Below the pieces are notes generated by a model. It was given only the letters and a program-made list of their open reading frames with translations. It was not told the origin of the DNA and searched no databases. Positions 23,505 to 32,392 of a stretch of DNA of 64,000 bases are shown one piece after another. The translations under genes and the position numbers were made by a program. The stretch spans positions 1,674,001 to 1,738,000 of the forward strand of contig NZ_JAWQJT010000003.1 in assembly GCF_033441515.1 (NCBI RefSeq). The letters are read 5' to 3'. Numbering within the stretch: the first letter of the stretch is position 1; each line of letters begins with the position of its first letter. This stretch comes from Amycolatopsis solani. GTDB lineage: Bacteria > Actinomycetota > Actinomycetes > Mycobacteriales > Pseudonocardiaceae.

Positions 23505-25942
23505 TGCGCACCTCCGGAGGCGTCGATCGAACCGAGTCCGCCACCGGCTTCGCCGCGGCCGGGGCCGCCCGCGTCGGTGGTGCCGTGCTGCACCGCGTGC
23601 CACACCCGCATCGGGGTCAGCGGCATCTCGATGTCGTTCACCCCGAAGTGGCGCACGGCGTCGATGACCGCGTTGACCACCGCCGGGGTCGAGGCGATGG
23701 TGCCCGCCTCGCCGACGCCCTTGGCGCCGAGCGGGTTGGTCGTCGACGGCGTTTCCGTGCGGTCGGTGGTGAACGACGGCAGGTCGGCCGCCGACGGCAG
23801 CAGGTAGTCGGCGAACGTGCCGGTGGTGAGCGTGCCGCTTTCGTCGTGCTCGGTGCCTTCGAACAGCGCCTGCGCGATGCCCTGGGCGAGCCCGCCGTGC
23901 ACCTGGCCCTCGACGATCAGCGGGTTCACCGCGACGCCGACGTCGTCGACGCAGACGTAGGACCGCAGCTTGACCCGGCCCGTCTCCGTGTCCACCTCGG
24001 CGGCGCACAGGTGCGTGCCGTGCGGGTAGGAGAAGTTCTCCGGGTCGAAGGTCGCGTCCGAGTCGAGCGACGGCTCGACCCCGTCGGGCAGGTTGTGCGC
24101 CGCGAACACCGCGAGCGCGATGTCGGCGATGCCCGTCGAGGTGTCGGTGCCCTTGACGGTGAACTTGCCGTTGGCGAACTCGAGGTCGTCCTCGGCGCAT
24201 TCGAGCAGGTGCGCCGCAATCGGCTTGGCCTTCGCGACGACCTTCTCCGCCGCCTTGACGATGGCGATCCCGCCGACGACCAGCGACCGCGAGCCGTAGG
24301 TGTCCATGCCCTTGTGCGAGGACTGGGTGTCGCCGTGGATGATCTCGACGTCCTCGAACGCGACGCCCAGCTGGTCGGCGACGATCTGGCTCCACGCCGT
24401 CTCGTGGCCCTGGCCGTGCGCGGAGGCACCGGTGATGACCTCGACCTTGCCGGTCGGGAGCATCCGGATCGCGGCGTGCTCCCAGCCGCCGGCGCCGTAG
24501 TCGAGCGAGCCGAGCACCCGCGACGGCGCGAGCCCGCACATCTCGGTGAACGTCGAGATGCCGATGCCGAGCTGGACCTTGTCGCCGGACGCGCGCCGCT
24601 TCTCCTGCTCGGCGCGCAGGCCGTCGTAGTCGAAGAGCTGCTTGGCCTTCGCCGTCGCGGCTTCGTAGTTGCCCGAGTCGTAGGTCAGCCCGCACACCGT
24701 GGTGAACGGGAACTCCTCGTGCTTGATCCAGTTCTTCTCGCGCAGCTCCAGCGGGTCCACGCCGAGCTCGACGGCGAGCTCGTCCATGATCCGCTCGATC
24801 GCGAACGTCGCCTCCGGCCGGCCGGCGCCGCGGTAGGCGTCGGTCAGCGTCGTCGTCGTGTACACGTTGGTGCACGCGAAGTGGTACGCCGGGATCTTGT
24901 AGATCGCGTTGAACATGAACGCGCCGAGGATCGGCACGCCGGTGCCGACCAGGCCGTTGTACGCGCCGAGGTTGGCGAGCAGCTCGACCTTGAGGCCGGT
25001 CACCTGGCCGTCGCGGGTGGCCGAGATGGTGATGTCCTGGATCTGGTCGCGGCCGTGGTGCGCGGCGAGCATGGTCTCCGACCGCGACTCGTTCCACTTG
25101 ACCGGTTTGCCGAGCTTCTGGGCGACCAGCAGCGACATCATCTCTTCGGGCAGCACGCCGATCTTGCCGCCGAAGCCGCCGCCGACGTCCGGGGCGATCA
25201 CGCGCAGCTTGTGCTCGGGGATGCCGAGCGTCAGCGCCGACATCACGCGCAGGATGTGCGGGACCTGGGTGGCCGACCACATGGTGAGCTGGGTGCCGGT
25301 CGGGTCGACGACGCAGGCGCGCGGCTCCATGAACGCCGGGACCAGGCGCTGCTGGCGGAAGCGCCGCTTGACGACGACTTCGGCCGAGCTGATCGCCTCC
25401 TCGACGTTGCCGCCGGTGCCGGCCTCGCCGGAGTCGAACTTCCAGACGGCGCTGGTGTTGCTGCCCTGGTCCTCGTGGACCAGCGGGGCGCCGTCGGCGA
25501 TCGCGGCTTCCATGTCGAGGATGACGGGGAGCTCGTCGTACTCGACGTCGATCTCTTCGAGCGCGTCGTGCGCCTCGGCCGACGTCCGCGCGACGACGAC
25601 CGCGACGCCTTCACCGGCGAAGTTGACCTGGTCGGCGGCGAGCACCGGACGGCGCGGCGCCTTCATGTCCGGCGTGATCGGCCACGCGCAGGGCATGCCG
25701 ATCGAGCTGTCCGGGTCGAGGTCCCGCGCGGTGAACACGGCGACGACACCGGGTGCGCTCTTCGCCGCCGACGTGTCGATCGAGACGATCTTGGCGTGCG
25801 CGAACGGGCTGCGCAGGACCGCCATGTGCAGCATCCCGGGCAGCGTGATGTTGTCGGTCCAGCGGGTGCGGCCGGTGATCAGCCGTTCGTCTTCCTTGCG
25901 GCGGCGGGACTTCCCGACCTCCGGTTCGATCGTGGCGGTCAT
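23501..25942 (-). CDS. coxL: Molybdopterin-binding large subunit, form II CO-dehydrogenase type
   Basis: The 813-residue catalytic subunit binds the molybdenum cofactor. The N-terminal domain (RRKEDERLITGRTRWTDNI) is typical of the family. The active-site loop reads AYRGAGRPE near residue 367: the form II motif AYRGAGR, not AYRCSFR of genuine fast CO dehydrogenases. The catalytic glutamate lies in GAKGVGEAGT near 745. Form II enzymes have been tied variously to slow CO oxidation and to other hydroxylations, so the true substrate is open. It overlaps coxS by ATGA and coxM by GTGA. Confidence 0.94.
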   Translation of the reverse strand: MTATIEPEVGKSRRRKEDERLITGRTRWTDNITLPGMLHMAVLRSPFAHAKIVSIDTSAAKSAPGVVAVFTARDLDPDSSIGMPCAWPITPDMKAPRRPVLAADQVNFAGEGVAVVVARTSAEAHDALEEIDVEYDELPVILDMEAAIADGAPLVHEDQGSNTSAVWKFDSGEAGTGGNVEEAISSAEVVVKRRFRQQRLVPAFMEPRACVVDPTGTQLTMWSATQVPHILRVMSALTLGIPEHKLRVIAPDVGGGFGGKIGVLPEEMMSLLVAQKLGKPVKWNESRSETMLAAHHGRDQIQDITISATRDGQVTGLKVELLANLGAYNGLVGTGVPILGAFMFNAIYKIPAYHFACTNVYTTTTLTDAYRGAGRPEATFAIERIMDELAVELGVDPLELREKNWIKHEEFPFTTVCGLTYDSGNYEAATAKAKQLFDYDGLRAEQEKRRASGDKVQLGIGISTFTEMCGLAPSRVLGSLDYGAGGWEHAAIRMLPTGKVEVITGASAHGQGHETAWSQIVADQLGVAFEDVEIIHGDTQSSHKGMDTYGSRSLVVGGIAIVKAAEKVVAKAKPIAAHLLECAEDDLEFANGKFTVKGTDTSTGIADIALAVFAAHNLPDGVEPSLDSDATFDPENFSYPHGTHLCAAEVDTETGRVKLRSYVCVDDVGVAVNPLIVEGQVHGGLAQGIAQALFEGTEHDESGTLTTGTFADYLLPSAADLPSFTTDRTETPSTTNPLGAKGVGEAGTIASTPAVVNAVIDAVRHFGVNDIEMPLTPMRVWHAVQHGTTDAGGPGRGEAGGGLGSIDASGGAQ

Positions 25943-26466
25943 CAGTCACCACCCACGCCGACGTGCTTGGTCTCGGTGATCCGCTCGGCTTCGGGGCCGG
26001 CGCCGGGGCTCATGTTCTGCGCGGCGTCGCGGACCGCGCGGACGATGTTCTGGTAACCGGTGCAGCGGCAGAGGTTGCCTTCGAGGCCCTCGCGGACGGC
26101 CTGTTCGTCCGGGTCCGGGTTGTCGGCGAGCAGGTCGATCGACTGCATGATCATGCCGGGGGTGCAGAACCCGCACTGCAGGGCGTGGTTGTCGTGGAAG
26201 GCTTTCTGCACCGGGTGCAGCTGCCCGTCGCGGGCGAGGCCTTCGATGGTGGTGACCTCGCAGCCGTCGGCTTGCACGGCCAGCACGGAGCAGGACTTCA
26301 CGCTGTGCCCGTCGAGGTGGACGGTGCACGCGCCGCAGTTGCTGGTGTCGCAGCCGACGACGGTGCCGACCTTGCCGAGTTTTTCGCGCAGGTGGTGCAC
26401 GAGCAGGGTGCGGGGCTCGACTTCGTCGGTGTACTTCGTCCCGTCGACGGTGACGGTGATGCGCAT
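25942..26466 (-). CDS. coxS: 2Fe-2S small subunit of the molybdenum hydroxylase
   Basis: The 174-residue iron-sulfur subunit has a plant-ferredoxin type N-terminal cluster (C39, C44, C47 in [10 protein letters not shown], and C59). The C-terminal helical cluster uses C98 and C101 (QCGFCTPGM) and C133 and C135 ([10 protein letters not shown]). All eight ligands are present. It heads the order S-L-M-G, with a GGAGG ribosome-binding site five bases before the ATG. A 266-base gap with a double hairpin separates it from xdhC, so coxSLMG probably has its own promoter in that gap. Confidence 0.95.
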   Translation of the reverse strand: MRITVTVDGTKYTDEVEPRTLLVHHLREKLGKVGTVVGCDTSNCGACTVHLDGHSVKSCSVLAVQADGCEVTTIEGLARDGQLHPVQKAFHDNHALQCGFCTPGMIMQSIDLLADNPDPDEQAVREGLEGNLCRCTGYQNIVRAVRDAAQNMSPGAGPEAERITETKHVGVGGD

Positions 26467-26680
26467 CAGGCCTCCAAAAGCCGGTTCGGGAACGGCCTGC
26501 CCGAGGTGATCGGGCTCACAGACTCCCGAGCGTGCTACGCGACCTTCGCGCGGACAAGCCCTGATGTCACACGTTCAACTACCTGTTCCGCAGATACGCG
26601 TCGAGAACCGGCGCAACTCCGTAAGTGCGGAACGCCGGATGGGTGAACTTTTGTGGGCCACCTGGTGGAGCAGTGATATC

Positions 26681-26725
26681 CGGGGCTTCGCCCCGGGCCG
26701 GGGGCTCCGCCACCCGGAGCCCCCG
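26681..26725 (-). terminator. Double hairpin after xdhC
   Basis: CGGGGCTTCGCCCCG (26681-26695, with a possible UUCG-type tetraloop) is followed by an 11-base perfect stem, CGGGGGCTCCG (26699-26709) with CGGAGCCCCCG (26715-26725). It starts eight bases after the xdhC stop on the minus strand. The rest of the 26467-26732 gap shows no gene and probably contains the coxS promoter. Confidence 0.7.
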
Positions 26726-26732
26726 CAAGCAG

Positions 26733-27845
26733 TTAGCCGTGGATGCGTCCCGTCAGCTCGGCGAGCCGTTTTCCGCCGCCGCCCCACCGCAGCGCGATGA
26801 TTTCCGCGGCGATCGAAACGGCCGTCTCCTCCGGGGTCCGGGCACCCAGGTCGAGGCCGATCGGCGAGGACAGCCGTTCCAGCTCCCCCTCGGTGATCCC
26901 GGCTTCGCGCAGGCGCGAGAACCGGTCGTCGTGGGTCTTGCGGGAGCCCATCGCGCCGACGTAGCCGACGTCCAGGCGCAGCGCGACCTCCAGCAGCGGG
27001 ACGTCGAACTTCGGGTCGTGGGTCAGCACCGCGATCGCCGTGCGCTGGTCGATCCGGCCCGCTTCGGCTTCGGCCTTCAGGTAGCGGTGCGGCCAGTCGA
27101 CGACGACGTCGTGCGCGTCCGGGAAGCGGCTGCTGGTGGCGAACACCGGCCGCGCGTCGCACACCGTGACCTGGTAGCCGAGGTAGGTGCCCATGCGGGC
27201 CATCGCGGCGGCGAAGTCGATCGCGCCGAAGACCAGGAGCCGGGGCGGCGGCTCGAAGGAGTTGACGAACACCGCCATGCCTTCGCCGCGGCGCTGCCCG
27301 TCCGGGCCGTAGTGCAGGGTGCCGGTGCGGCCGCTGGCCAGCAGGCCGCGCGCGTCGTCGGCCACGGCGTCGTCCATCCGCGACGAGCCGAGCGAGCCCG
27401 CGGTGCGGTCCGGCCACACGATCATGTGCTCGCCGACCAGGCCTTCGCGCTCGTGCTCGATGATCGTGACGACCGCGACCGGCTCGCCGCCGCGCACCGA
27501 CGCGACGACGTCGCCGAGCTCCGGCATGGAGTCGCGGTCGACGTGCTCGACGTAGATGTCGATGATCCCGCCGCAGGTCAGGCCGACCGCGAAGGCGTCG
27601 TCGTCGGTGACGCCGTAGCGCTGCAGCACCGGCTTGCGCTCGGCGACGACCTCCTGCGCGAGTTCGTAGACCGCACCTTCGACGCAGCCGCCGGACACGC
27701 TGCCGGCGACCGTGCCGTCCGCGGCGACGACCATCGCGGCGCCGGGCGCGCGCGGCGCCGACGAGAAGGTGGCGACCACGGTGCCGAGTCCGACGGTCTC
27801 GCCGTCGGACCAGCGGCGGAACACGTCGTCCAGTACGTCACGCAT
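26733..27845 (-). CDS. xdhC: XdhC/CoxF family molybdenum-cofactor maturation factor
   Basis: XdhC proteins sulfurate or insert the molybdenum cofactor into xanthine-dehydrogenase-type enzymes. From the ATG at 27845 it has 370 residues. The N-terminal XdhC/CoxI domain contains SAPRAPGAAMVV and GSVSGGCVEGAV (near residue 50), and the C-terminal Rossmann-like domain contains LLVFGAIDFAAAMA and GYVGAMGSRKTH. The start overlaps the coxE stop by 8 bases. A TTG two codons earlier (27851) is an alternative. Its presence supports the reading of coxSLM as an active molybdenum hydroxylase. Confidence 0.9.
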   Translation of the reverse strand: MRDVLDDVFRRWSDGETVGLGTVVATFSSAPRAPGAAMVVAADGTVAGSVSGGCVEGAVYELAQEVVAERKPVLQRYGVTDDDAFAVGLTCGGIIDIYVEHVDRDSMPELGDVVASVRGGEPVAVVTIIEHEREGLVGEHMIVWPDRTAGSLGSSRMDDAVADDARGLLASGRTGTLHYGPDGQRRGEGMAVFVNSFEPPPRLLVFGAIDFAAAMARMGTYLGYQVTVCDARPVFATSSRFPDAHDVVVDWPHRYLKAEAEAGRIDQRTAIAVLTHDPKFDVPLLEVALRLDVGYVGAMGSRKTHDDRFSRLREAGITEGELERLSSPIGLDLGARTPEETAVSIAAEIIALRWGGGGKRLAELTGRIHG

Positions 27846-28950
27846 CGGCAATCTCCCGGAGCAGTCGTTCCAAAGTGGCCAGGGTGTGCCCGGCCAGCAG
27901 CCGGTCGATGTGGGGCAGCGCGGCCACGATGCCCGACTGGACCGGAGCGTACCCCGCCCGTCCGGCGTGGGGATTCACCCAGAATACGGCGTGCGCGAGC
28001 CGGCGCAGGTGGGCGAGCTGCTCGCCGAGCAGGCCGGTGTCGCCGCGTTCCCAGCCGTCGGAAAAGACGGTGACCACCGCGCGGCGGGCCACCCCGCGGC
28101 GTCCCCAGCGGTCGAGGAACGCCTGCAGCGTCTCGCCGAGGCGGGTGCCGCCGGCGAAGTCCGGCACCGCCGAACCCGCGGCGAGCATGGCGCGTTCCGG
28201 GTCGCGCTGGCGCAGCTGGCGCGACACCCGCGTGAGGCGCGTGCCGAGGGTGAAGACCTCGACGGCCTGGGGCGCGGACCGCGTCAGGACGTGGGCGAAC
28301 CGCAGCAGCGCGTCGGCGTACGGGCTCATCGAGCCGGAGACGTCGATGAGCAGCACCACCCGGCGCGGGCGCGCGCCGCGGCGGGCGTGCACGAGCTTGA
28401 GGGGCTCGCCACCGCTGGCCAGCATGGCGCGCAGCGTGCGCGACGGGTCGAGCCGGCCGCGCCGCGACGGAGTCCGCCGGGCGGCCGGGCGCTTCGGAGG
28501 CGTCGGCCGCAGGGTGGCCAGCAGTTCGCGGAGGTGTTCGCGTTCGGCCGTGGTCAGCGCGGCGAGGTCGCGGTGACGCAGGACCTCCTGCGCGCTCGCG
28601 GCGACTTTCAGCTGGTCGTGACCATCGCCGCCCTCGGCGTCCCCGCCTTCGGCGTCGACGAGCGGCGCGATCCTGGCCTGCTTCGGCGCGGCGGACTTGG
28701 CCCGCTGCGGCGTCGGCGTCTCGATGGAAAACCACTGGCTGAAGGCTTCTTCGTAGCTCGGGAGGTCGTCCGGGCTGGCGCACAACGTCAGCCGCCCGGC
28801 CCAGTACAGCTGCGTGGGCTCGGCGACGTCGATCTCCGCGACGGCGGCCAGGTAGGCCTGGACGCGGTGGGCGTCGCAGGCGACCCCGGCTTCGCGCAGC
28901 GCGGCGGCGAACCCGGCGTACCCGGCGACCGGATCGGCGGCGGTGGTCAT
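27838..28950 (-). CDS. coxE: CoxE-type von Willebrand factor A domain protein
   Basis: CoxE works with a MoxR-type AAA ATPase in metal-centre maturation of CO-dehydrogenase-like enzymes. The 370-residue protein has an N-terminal helical region, an Arg/Pro-rich linker (about 145-180) and a VWA domain with a complete MIDAS signature LLIDVSGSMS (near 198). Supporting threonine and aspartate are in FAGGTRLGE and VFSDGWERGD. The ATG at 28950 was chosen because it begins the conserved part and the frame upstream is antisense-like. Its usual partner MoxR is encoded at 30997, on the far side of a glycosyltransferase gene. Confidence 0.9.
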   Translation of the reverse strand: MTTAADPVAGYAGFAAALREAGVACDAHRVQAYLAAVAEIDVAEPTQLYWAGRLTLCASPDDLPSYEEAFSQWFSIETPTPQRAKSAAPKQARIAPLVDAEGGDAEGGDGHDQLKVAASAQEVLRHRDLAALTTAEREHLRELLATLRPTPPKRPAARRTPSRRGRLDPSRTLRAMLASGGEPLKLVHARRGARPRRVVLLIDVSGSMSPYADALLRFAHVLTRSAPQAVEVFTLGTRLTRVSRQLRQRDPERAMLAAGSAVPDFAGGTRLGETLQAFLDRWGRRGVARRAVVTVFSDGWERGDTGLLGEQLAHLRRLAHAVFWVNPHAGRAGYAPVQSGIVAALPHIDRLLAGHTLATLERLLREIADA

Positions 28951-28994
28951 GATTCCATTGTGCGCTTCTTCGGCGTTCCGGCGGGGAACGGAGC

Positions 28995-29034
28995 GGTCCG
29001 CGCGCCCGCCCCTCCCCGGGTGGGCGCGCGGACC
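28995..29034. repeat. GC-rich palindrome upstream of coxE
   Basis: GGTCCGCGCGCCC (28995-29007) and GGGCGCGCGGACC (29022-29034) are perfect complements around a 14-base loop. It sits 45 bases before the coxE start and about 120 bases downstream of the glycosyltransferase terminator. It could be a leader structure of coxE or another intergenic palindrome; there is no T-run. Confidence 0.6.
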
Positions 29035-29151
29035 GCGCTCTTCGCCGCGGCCGACCCGAGGTAGCGGTGGGTGGGCGCGAAGAGCCTTCGGAAAGATTTC
29101 GGCTGGACTGGGAAAAGGATGCCGGAGTCCCGCGCGCTCGGCAACGCAATT

Positions 29152-29192
29152 AAAAACGCCCGCCTGGTCCATTGTGGACCGAGCGGGCGTTT
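29152..29192 (-). terminator. Intrinsic terminator after the glycosyltransferase gene
   Basis: AAACGCCCGC pairs with GCGGGCGTTT, and inside it GGTCCA pairs with TGGACC around TTG. On the minus strand the stem ends in a T-run. It lies 12 bases downstream of the glycosyltransferase stop and should end any transcript from moxR, so coxE needs its own promoter. Confidence 0.85.
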
Positions 29193-29204
29193 CGGCTTGG
29201 TGGG

Positions 29205-30965
29205 TCAGGAAACCTTCATGCCGGGCTGGATGTTCGCGCAGCCGCGCAGGCCGGCCGTCTTGTTCAGCTCCAGGATCGGCGGGAGCGTCTTCTGCGCGTA
29301 CGCCTGGAGTTCGGCGAGCTTGGCCTCGTCGACCAGGTCGCGCCGGACGTGGTAGCTGACCCAGTTGCGCGAATCGACGGTCATGTTGCCGATCGGCTGG
29401 TTGACGAAGATCGTCACGTAGTCCTGCTCGAACCGGGGGTCCTGGTCGAACTGCAGCGTGGTGATCCACGAGCCGATGAACGTGATCAGCTCCGGCTTGG
29501 CCTGCGTGAAGACGTAGTCGCGCAGCCCCTGCATGTCGGCGCGGTGCAGGTAGTCGGCGATCGGCTTGTCGCCGAGGCCGGCCAGGTCGAGCACCCGGAT
29601 GCGGCTGCCCAGCGACGTACCGCCGAGGTCGATCAGCCCGACCTGCGCGGTGTCCGGCAGCTTGAGGATGTCCGCGAAGCCGTTGACGGCCTGCGCGTCG
29701 CGCTCGGCGACGATGCAGAACGCGGTCTTGACGTTGGCGCGGTAGGTGGTGCCCTGGGTGTAGAACCCGCTCACCGAGCTGACCGCGGCCACGACCAGCA
29801 GGCAGGCGAGCACGATCCGGCCGCGCAGCCGGGCCGCGGCGAAGGCCTCGACGACCACGACGGCGGCGCCGAACGCGCCGAGCGTCCAGACCGGGGTGGC
29901 GAAGCGCAGCTGCCCCATCCAGTCGTACTCGAGGACGATGTAGGCGACGACGGTGAGCCCGAACGGCGCCAGCAGCGCGATCAGGCCGGTGCGCAGCTTC
30001 GACGGCCGGATCATCAGCATGACCAGGCACGCGACGGCGATCGCGACGACCAGCCAGCCGACGTAGGAGACGATCTCCCCGGGCCGCGCGAGGTCGTCGA
30101 GGTTCGGCGGCTCCTGCCCCTTCGCGACGGCGGTGTTGGGCACCAGCCGGCCGAATTCGAACCAGCGGAAGACGACGTAAGCGCCGTACGGCACCGCGAA
30201 GCCGGCGACGGACAGCACGACCGCCCGCACGCTGCGGCCGAGCAGCTCCCGCTTGAGGAAGAGCAGGACGACGATCGGGTAGGCGCCGGCGTAGATGATG
30301 CCGTCGGGCCGGGTCAGCGCGGCGAGCACGGCGATCAGCCCGGTGCCGACGGCGACCTGGGTGTCGAGCAGCCGGCCGCCTTGGACGGCGCGCAGGATCA
30401 GCACCGCGAGCGCGGCGACGGTCAGCGCGTAGAAGGAGTTCTCCAGCCCGGAGAAACACCAGATCACGAACGACGGGATCGCGGCGAGCACGGCCCCGGT
30501 GAGGAAGGTGACCAGCGCCGGGCGGCGGGTGAGCGTCTTGGCGCCGAAGTAGAACAGGACGAGGACACCCAGGCAGCACGCCAGCGCGAGCGCCTTCGGG
30601 AAGAGGATCTGGTCGTTGATCCCGAAGAGCGTCCCGTGGTCGAACAGGCCGACGAGCTTGCCGAGCGCGAGCAGCACCATCCAGGTGGGGTTGGAGTACC
30701 CCTCGACCGGCGAGGCGCCGGGCTGCAGGACCGGCCCGAAGCCGTCGGCGACGTTGCGCGAGTAGGCGAAGGTGATGGCGGCGTCGTCGATCAGCCAGTG
30801 CCCGTAGAAGGAGGCGTGCACGGCGATCAGCGCGGTCCCCCCGAGCACCGCGGCCACGGCGGCGAGCTTGCCCCGCCAGGTGCTCGTCCTGACCGGTCCG
30901 GACCGATCGGGTGCGGCGCCGGCGTCCGCCGCCGGTCTGGTCTCGGTCGTCTCCGCCACGCTCAT
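29205..30965 (-). CDS. Polytopic membrane glycosyltransferase (GT-C type, arabino/mannosyltransferase-like)
   Basis: The 586-residue protein has 10-12 membrane helices. The acidic pair in the first outer loop (WLIDDAAITFAYSRN, Asp60-Asp61) is followed by FGPVLQPGASPVEGYSNPTW. This layout is typical of polyprenyl-phosphate-sugar-dependent GT-C enzymes such as the AftB-like arabinofuranosyltransferases of mycolata. A soluble extracytoplasmic tail occupies about residues 440-586. It probably adds a sugar to a cell-envelope glycan. It lies 31 bases after moxR, splitting moxR from coxE, and has its own terminator. Donor and acceptor are not determinable from sequence. Confidence 0.75.
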   Translation of the reverse strand: MSVAETTETRPAADAGAAPDRSGPVRTSTWRGKLAAVAAVLGGTALIAVHASFYGHWLIDDAAITFAYSRNVADGFGPVLQPGASPVEGYSNPTWMVLLALGKLVGLFDHGTLFGINDQILFPKALALACCLGVLVLFYFGAKTLTRRPALVTFLTGAVLAAIPSFVIWCFSGLENSFYALTVAALAVLILRAVQGGRLLDTQVAVGTGLIAVLAALTRPDGIIYAGAYPIVVLLFLKRELLGRSVRAVVLSVAGFAVPYGAYVVFRWFEFGRLVPNTAVAKGQEPPNLDDLARPGEIVSYVGWLVVAIAVACLVMLMIRPSKLRTGLIALLAPFGLTVVAYIVLEYDWMGQLRFATPVWTLGAFGAAVVVVEAFAAARLRGRIVLACLLVVAAVSSVSGFYTQGTTYRANVKTAFCIVAERDAQAVNGFADILKLPDTAQVGLIDLGGTSLGSRIRVLDLAGLGDKPIADYLHRADMQGLRDYVFTQAKPELITFIGSWITTLQFDQDPRFEQDYVTIFVNQPIGNMTVDSRNWVSYHVRRDLVDEAKLAELQAYAQKTLPPILELNKTAGLRGCANIQPGMKVS

Positions 30966-30996
30966 CCGCAGGTTCTCCCCCGTCTCGGGCCTCGGG

Positions 30997-31866
30997 TCAG
31001 GCGAACAAGGCGTCGAGTTTCGCCCGTACCCGATCGAGGTCTTCGCTGTACTTCAGGACGGCCCCGAGCGTCCGCGCCGCGGTGGCCGCGTCCAGCTCGT
31101 CGCGTTCCAGAGCCATCAGGGCTCTCGCCCAATCGAGTGACTCCGCTACTCCTGGTGGCTTCAGCAGGTCCATTTCACGGAGCCGATGCACCGCTTCAGC
31201 GATCTGCCGAGCTAAAACTTCACCTATTCGAGGGATCCTACGGCGCAGGATCATCACCTCCCGAACCAGGTCCGGGTGTTCCAGCCAGTGGTAGAGGCAG
31301 CGGCGCTTGAGAGCGTCGTGCACCTCCCGCGTCCGGTTCGAGGTGAGCACCACGAGCGGCGGCTGCTCGGCGCGGACCTCGCCGTACTCGGGGATGGTGA
31401 CGGCGTTCTCGTCGAGGAGCTGCAGGAGGAAGGCTTCGAACTCGTCGTCGGCGCGGTCGATCTCGTCGACGAGCAGGACGCAGGGAGCTTTGAGGGCCTG
31501 CAGGAGCGGCCGGGCGAGCAGGAACCGTTCGGTGTAGAGCGACCGCTCGGCGGCGTCGACATCCAGCTCACCGGCGGCTTCGAGCGCCCGGAGGTGCAGG
31601 AGCTGCCGCGGGAAGTCCCACTCGTAGAGGGCTTGAGCGGCGTCGATGCCTTCGTGGCACTGGAGCCGCACGAGCGGCCGACCGAGCGCGGTGGCGAGGG
31701 CGAGCGCGAGCGAGGTCTTGCCGGTACCGGGTTCGCCTTCGCAGAAGAGCGGCCGCCCCATCTTGAGGGCGAGGAACCCGGCGGTGGCCAGCCCGTCATC
31801 GGCCAGGTAACCGGTCCCGTCGAGCGCAACGGCAAGTTCTTCAGGCGAGGCGAGCAAGTCGGTCAC
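30997..31866 (-). CDS. MoxR-family AAA+ ATPase of the cox cluster
   Basis: This 289-residue ATPase, equivalent to CoxD in position and type, is thought to act with the VWA protein CoxE in remodelling the Mo/Cu active site. Walker A is GEPGTGKTS (44-52), Walker B is VLLVDEIDRADDEF near 125, and sensor 1 is VVLTSNRTRE near 165. The chosen GTG at 31866 begins the conserved region. The frame stays open upstream to 32439, but only through repetitive, Arg/Pro/Ala-rich sequence that would overlap the previous gene, so that extension is not accepted. Confidence 0.88.
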   Translation of the reverse strand: MTDLLASPEELAVALDGTGYLADDGLATAGFLALKMGRPLFCEGEPGTGKTSLALALATALGRPLVRLQCHEGIDAAQALYEWDFPRQLLHLRALEAAGELDVDAAERSLYTERFLLARPLLQALKAPCVLLVDEIDRADDEFEAFLLQLLDENAVTIPEYGEVRAEQPPLVVLTSNRTREVHDALKRRCLYHWLEHPDLVREVMILRRRIPRIGEVLARQIAEAVHRLREMDLLKPPGVAESLDWARALMALERDELDAATAARTLGAVLKYSEDLDRVRAKLDALFA

Positions 31867-31950
31867 GCAGTAGATCGTAGGCGGCGGGAGGGCGGGGTGC
31901 GGGGTGTGCGGGAGAGCAGGCACGGACGGATGACCCCGAGGCAGGCTGGC

Positions 31951-32275
31951 GGGCGGCTCGGTTGCGGGCGGGGTGGCTCGGTTGCGGGCGGGGTGGTGCG
32001 CGCGCGGCTCGATTGCTGCGGGCCGGCGCGGCTCGCGCGCGGCTCGGCTGCGGGCCGGTCGCGGTAGGCCGGGGTGGCGGGCCGGTTGCGGTGGGCCGGG
32101 GTGGCGGGCGGCTCGGCTGCGGGCCGGTCGCGGTGGGCCGGGGTGGCGGGCGCGCGGCTCGGTTGCGGTGGTCGGGGCGGGCCGGCTGGGGCGAGGCTTG
32201 GCTGCGGCTCGGTTGCAGCGGGCCGAGGTGGCTGGCGCGCGGCTCGGCTGCTGAACCGGGGTGGCTCGTGCGCGC
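31951..32275. repeat. GC-rich minisatellite between mocA-like gene and moxR
   Basis: The gap 31867-32392 holds short imperfect tandem repeats. The 20-base unit CTCGGTTGCGGGCGGGGTGG occurs twice exactly (31957-31976 and 31977-31996). A 42-base unit at 32041-32082 recurs at 32110-32151 with one difference, and the GGGCCGGGGTGGCGGG module recurs between them. Strand bias is strong: G-rich on the plus strand, so the minus-strand transcript would be C-rich. No gene is convincing here. Confidence 0.85.
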
Positions 32276-32392
32276 GGGCCGGAAACTGCCTGCGGCTCGT
32301 GCTGGGCCGGGCGGCTCGGCTGCGGGGAGCCGAGAGGGCTCGCGTGGACGGGGCTACCTGCGCGAGCGCCTCGGGCTGCAGGGCTCGAGGCG

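Noticed and set aside
23501..25942. Bona fide (form I) CO dehydrogenase large subunit
   Set aside because: The active-site loop AYRGAGR lacks the copper-coordinating Cys motif AYRCSFR.
31951..32275. CRISPR array
   Set aside because: Repeats are contiguous, vary in length and have no unique spacers of constant size; no cas genes are nearby.
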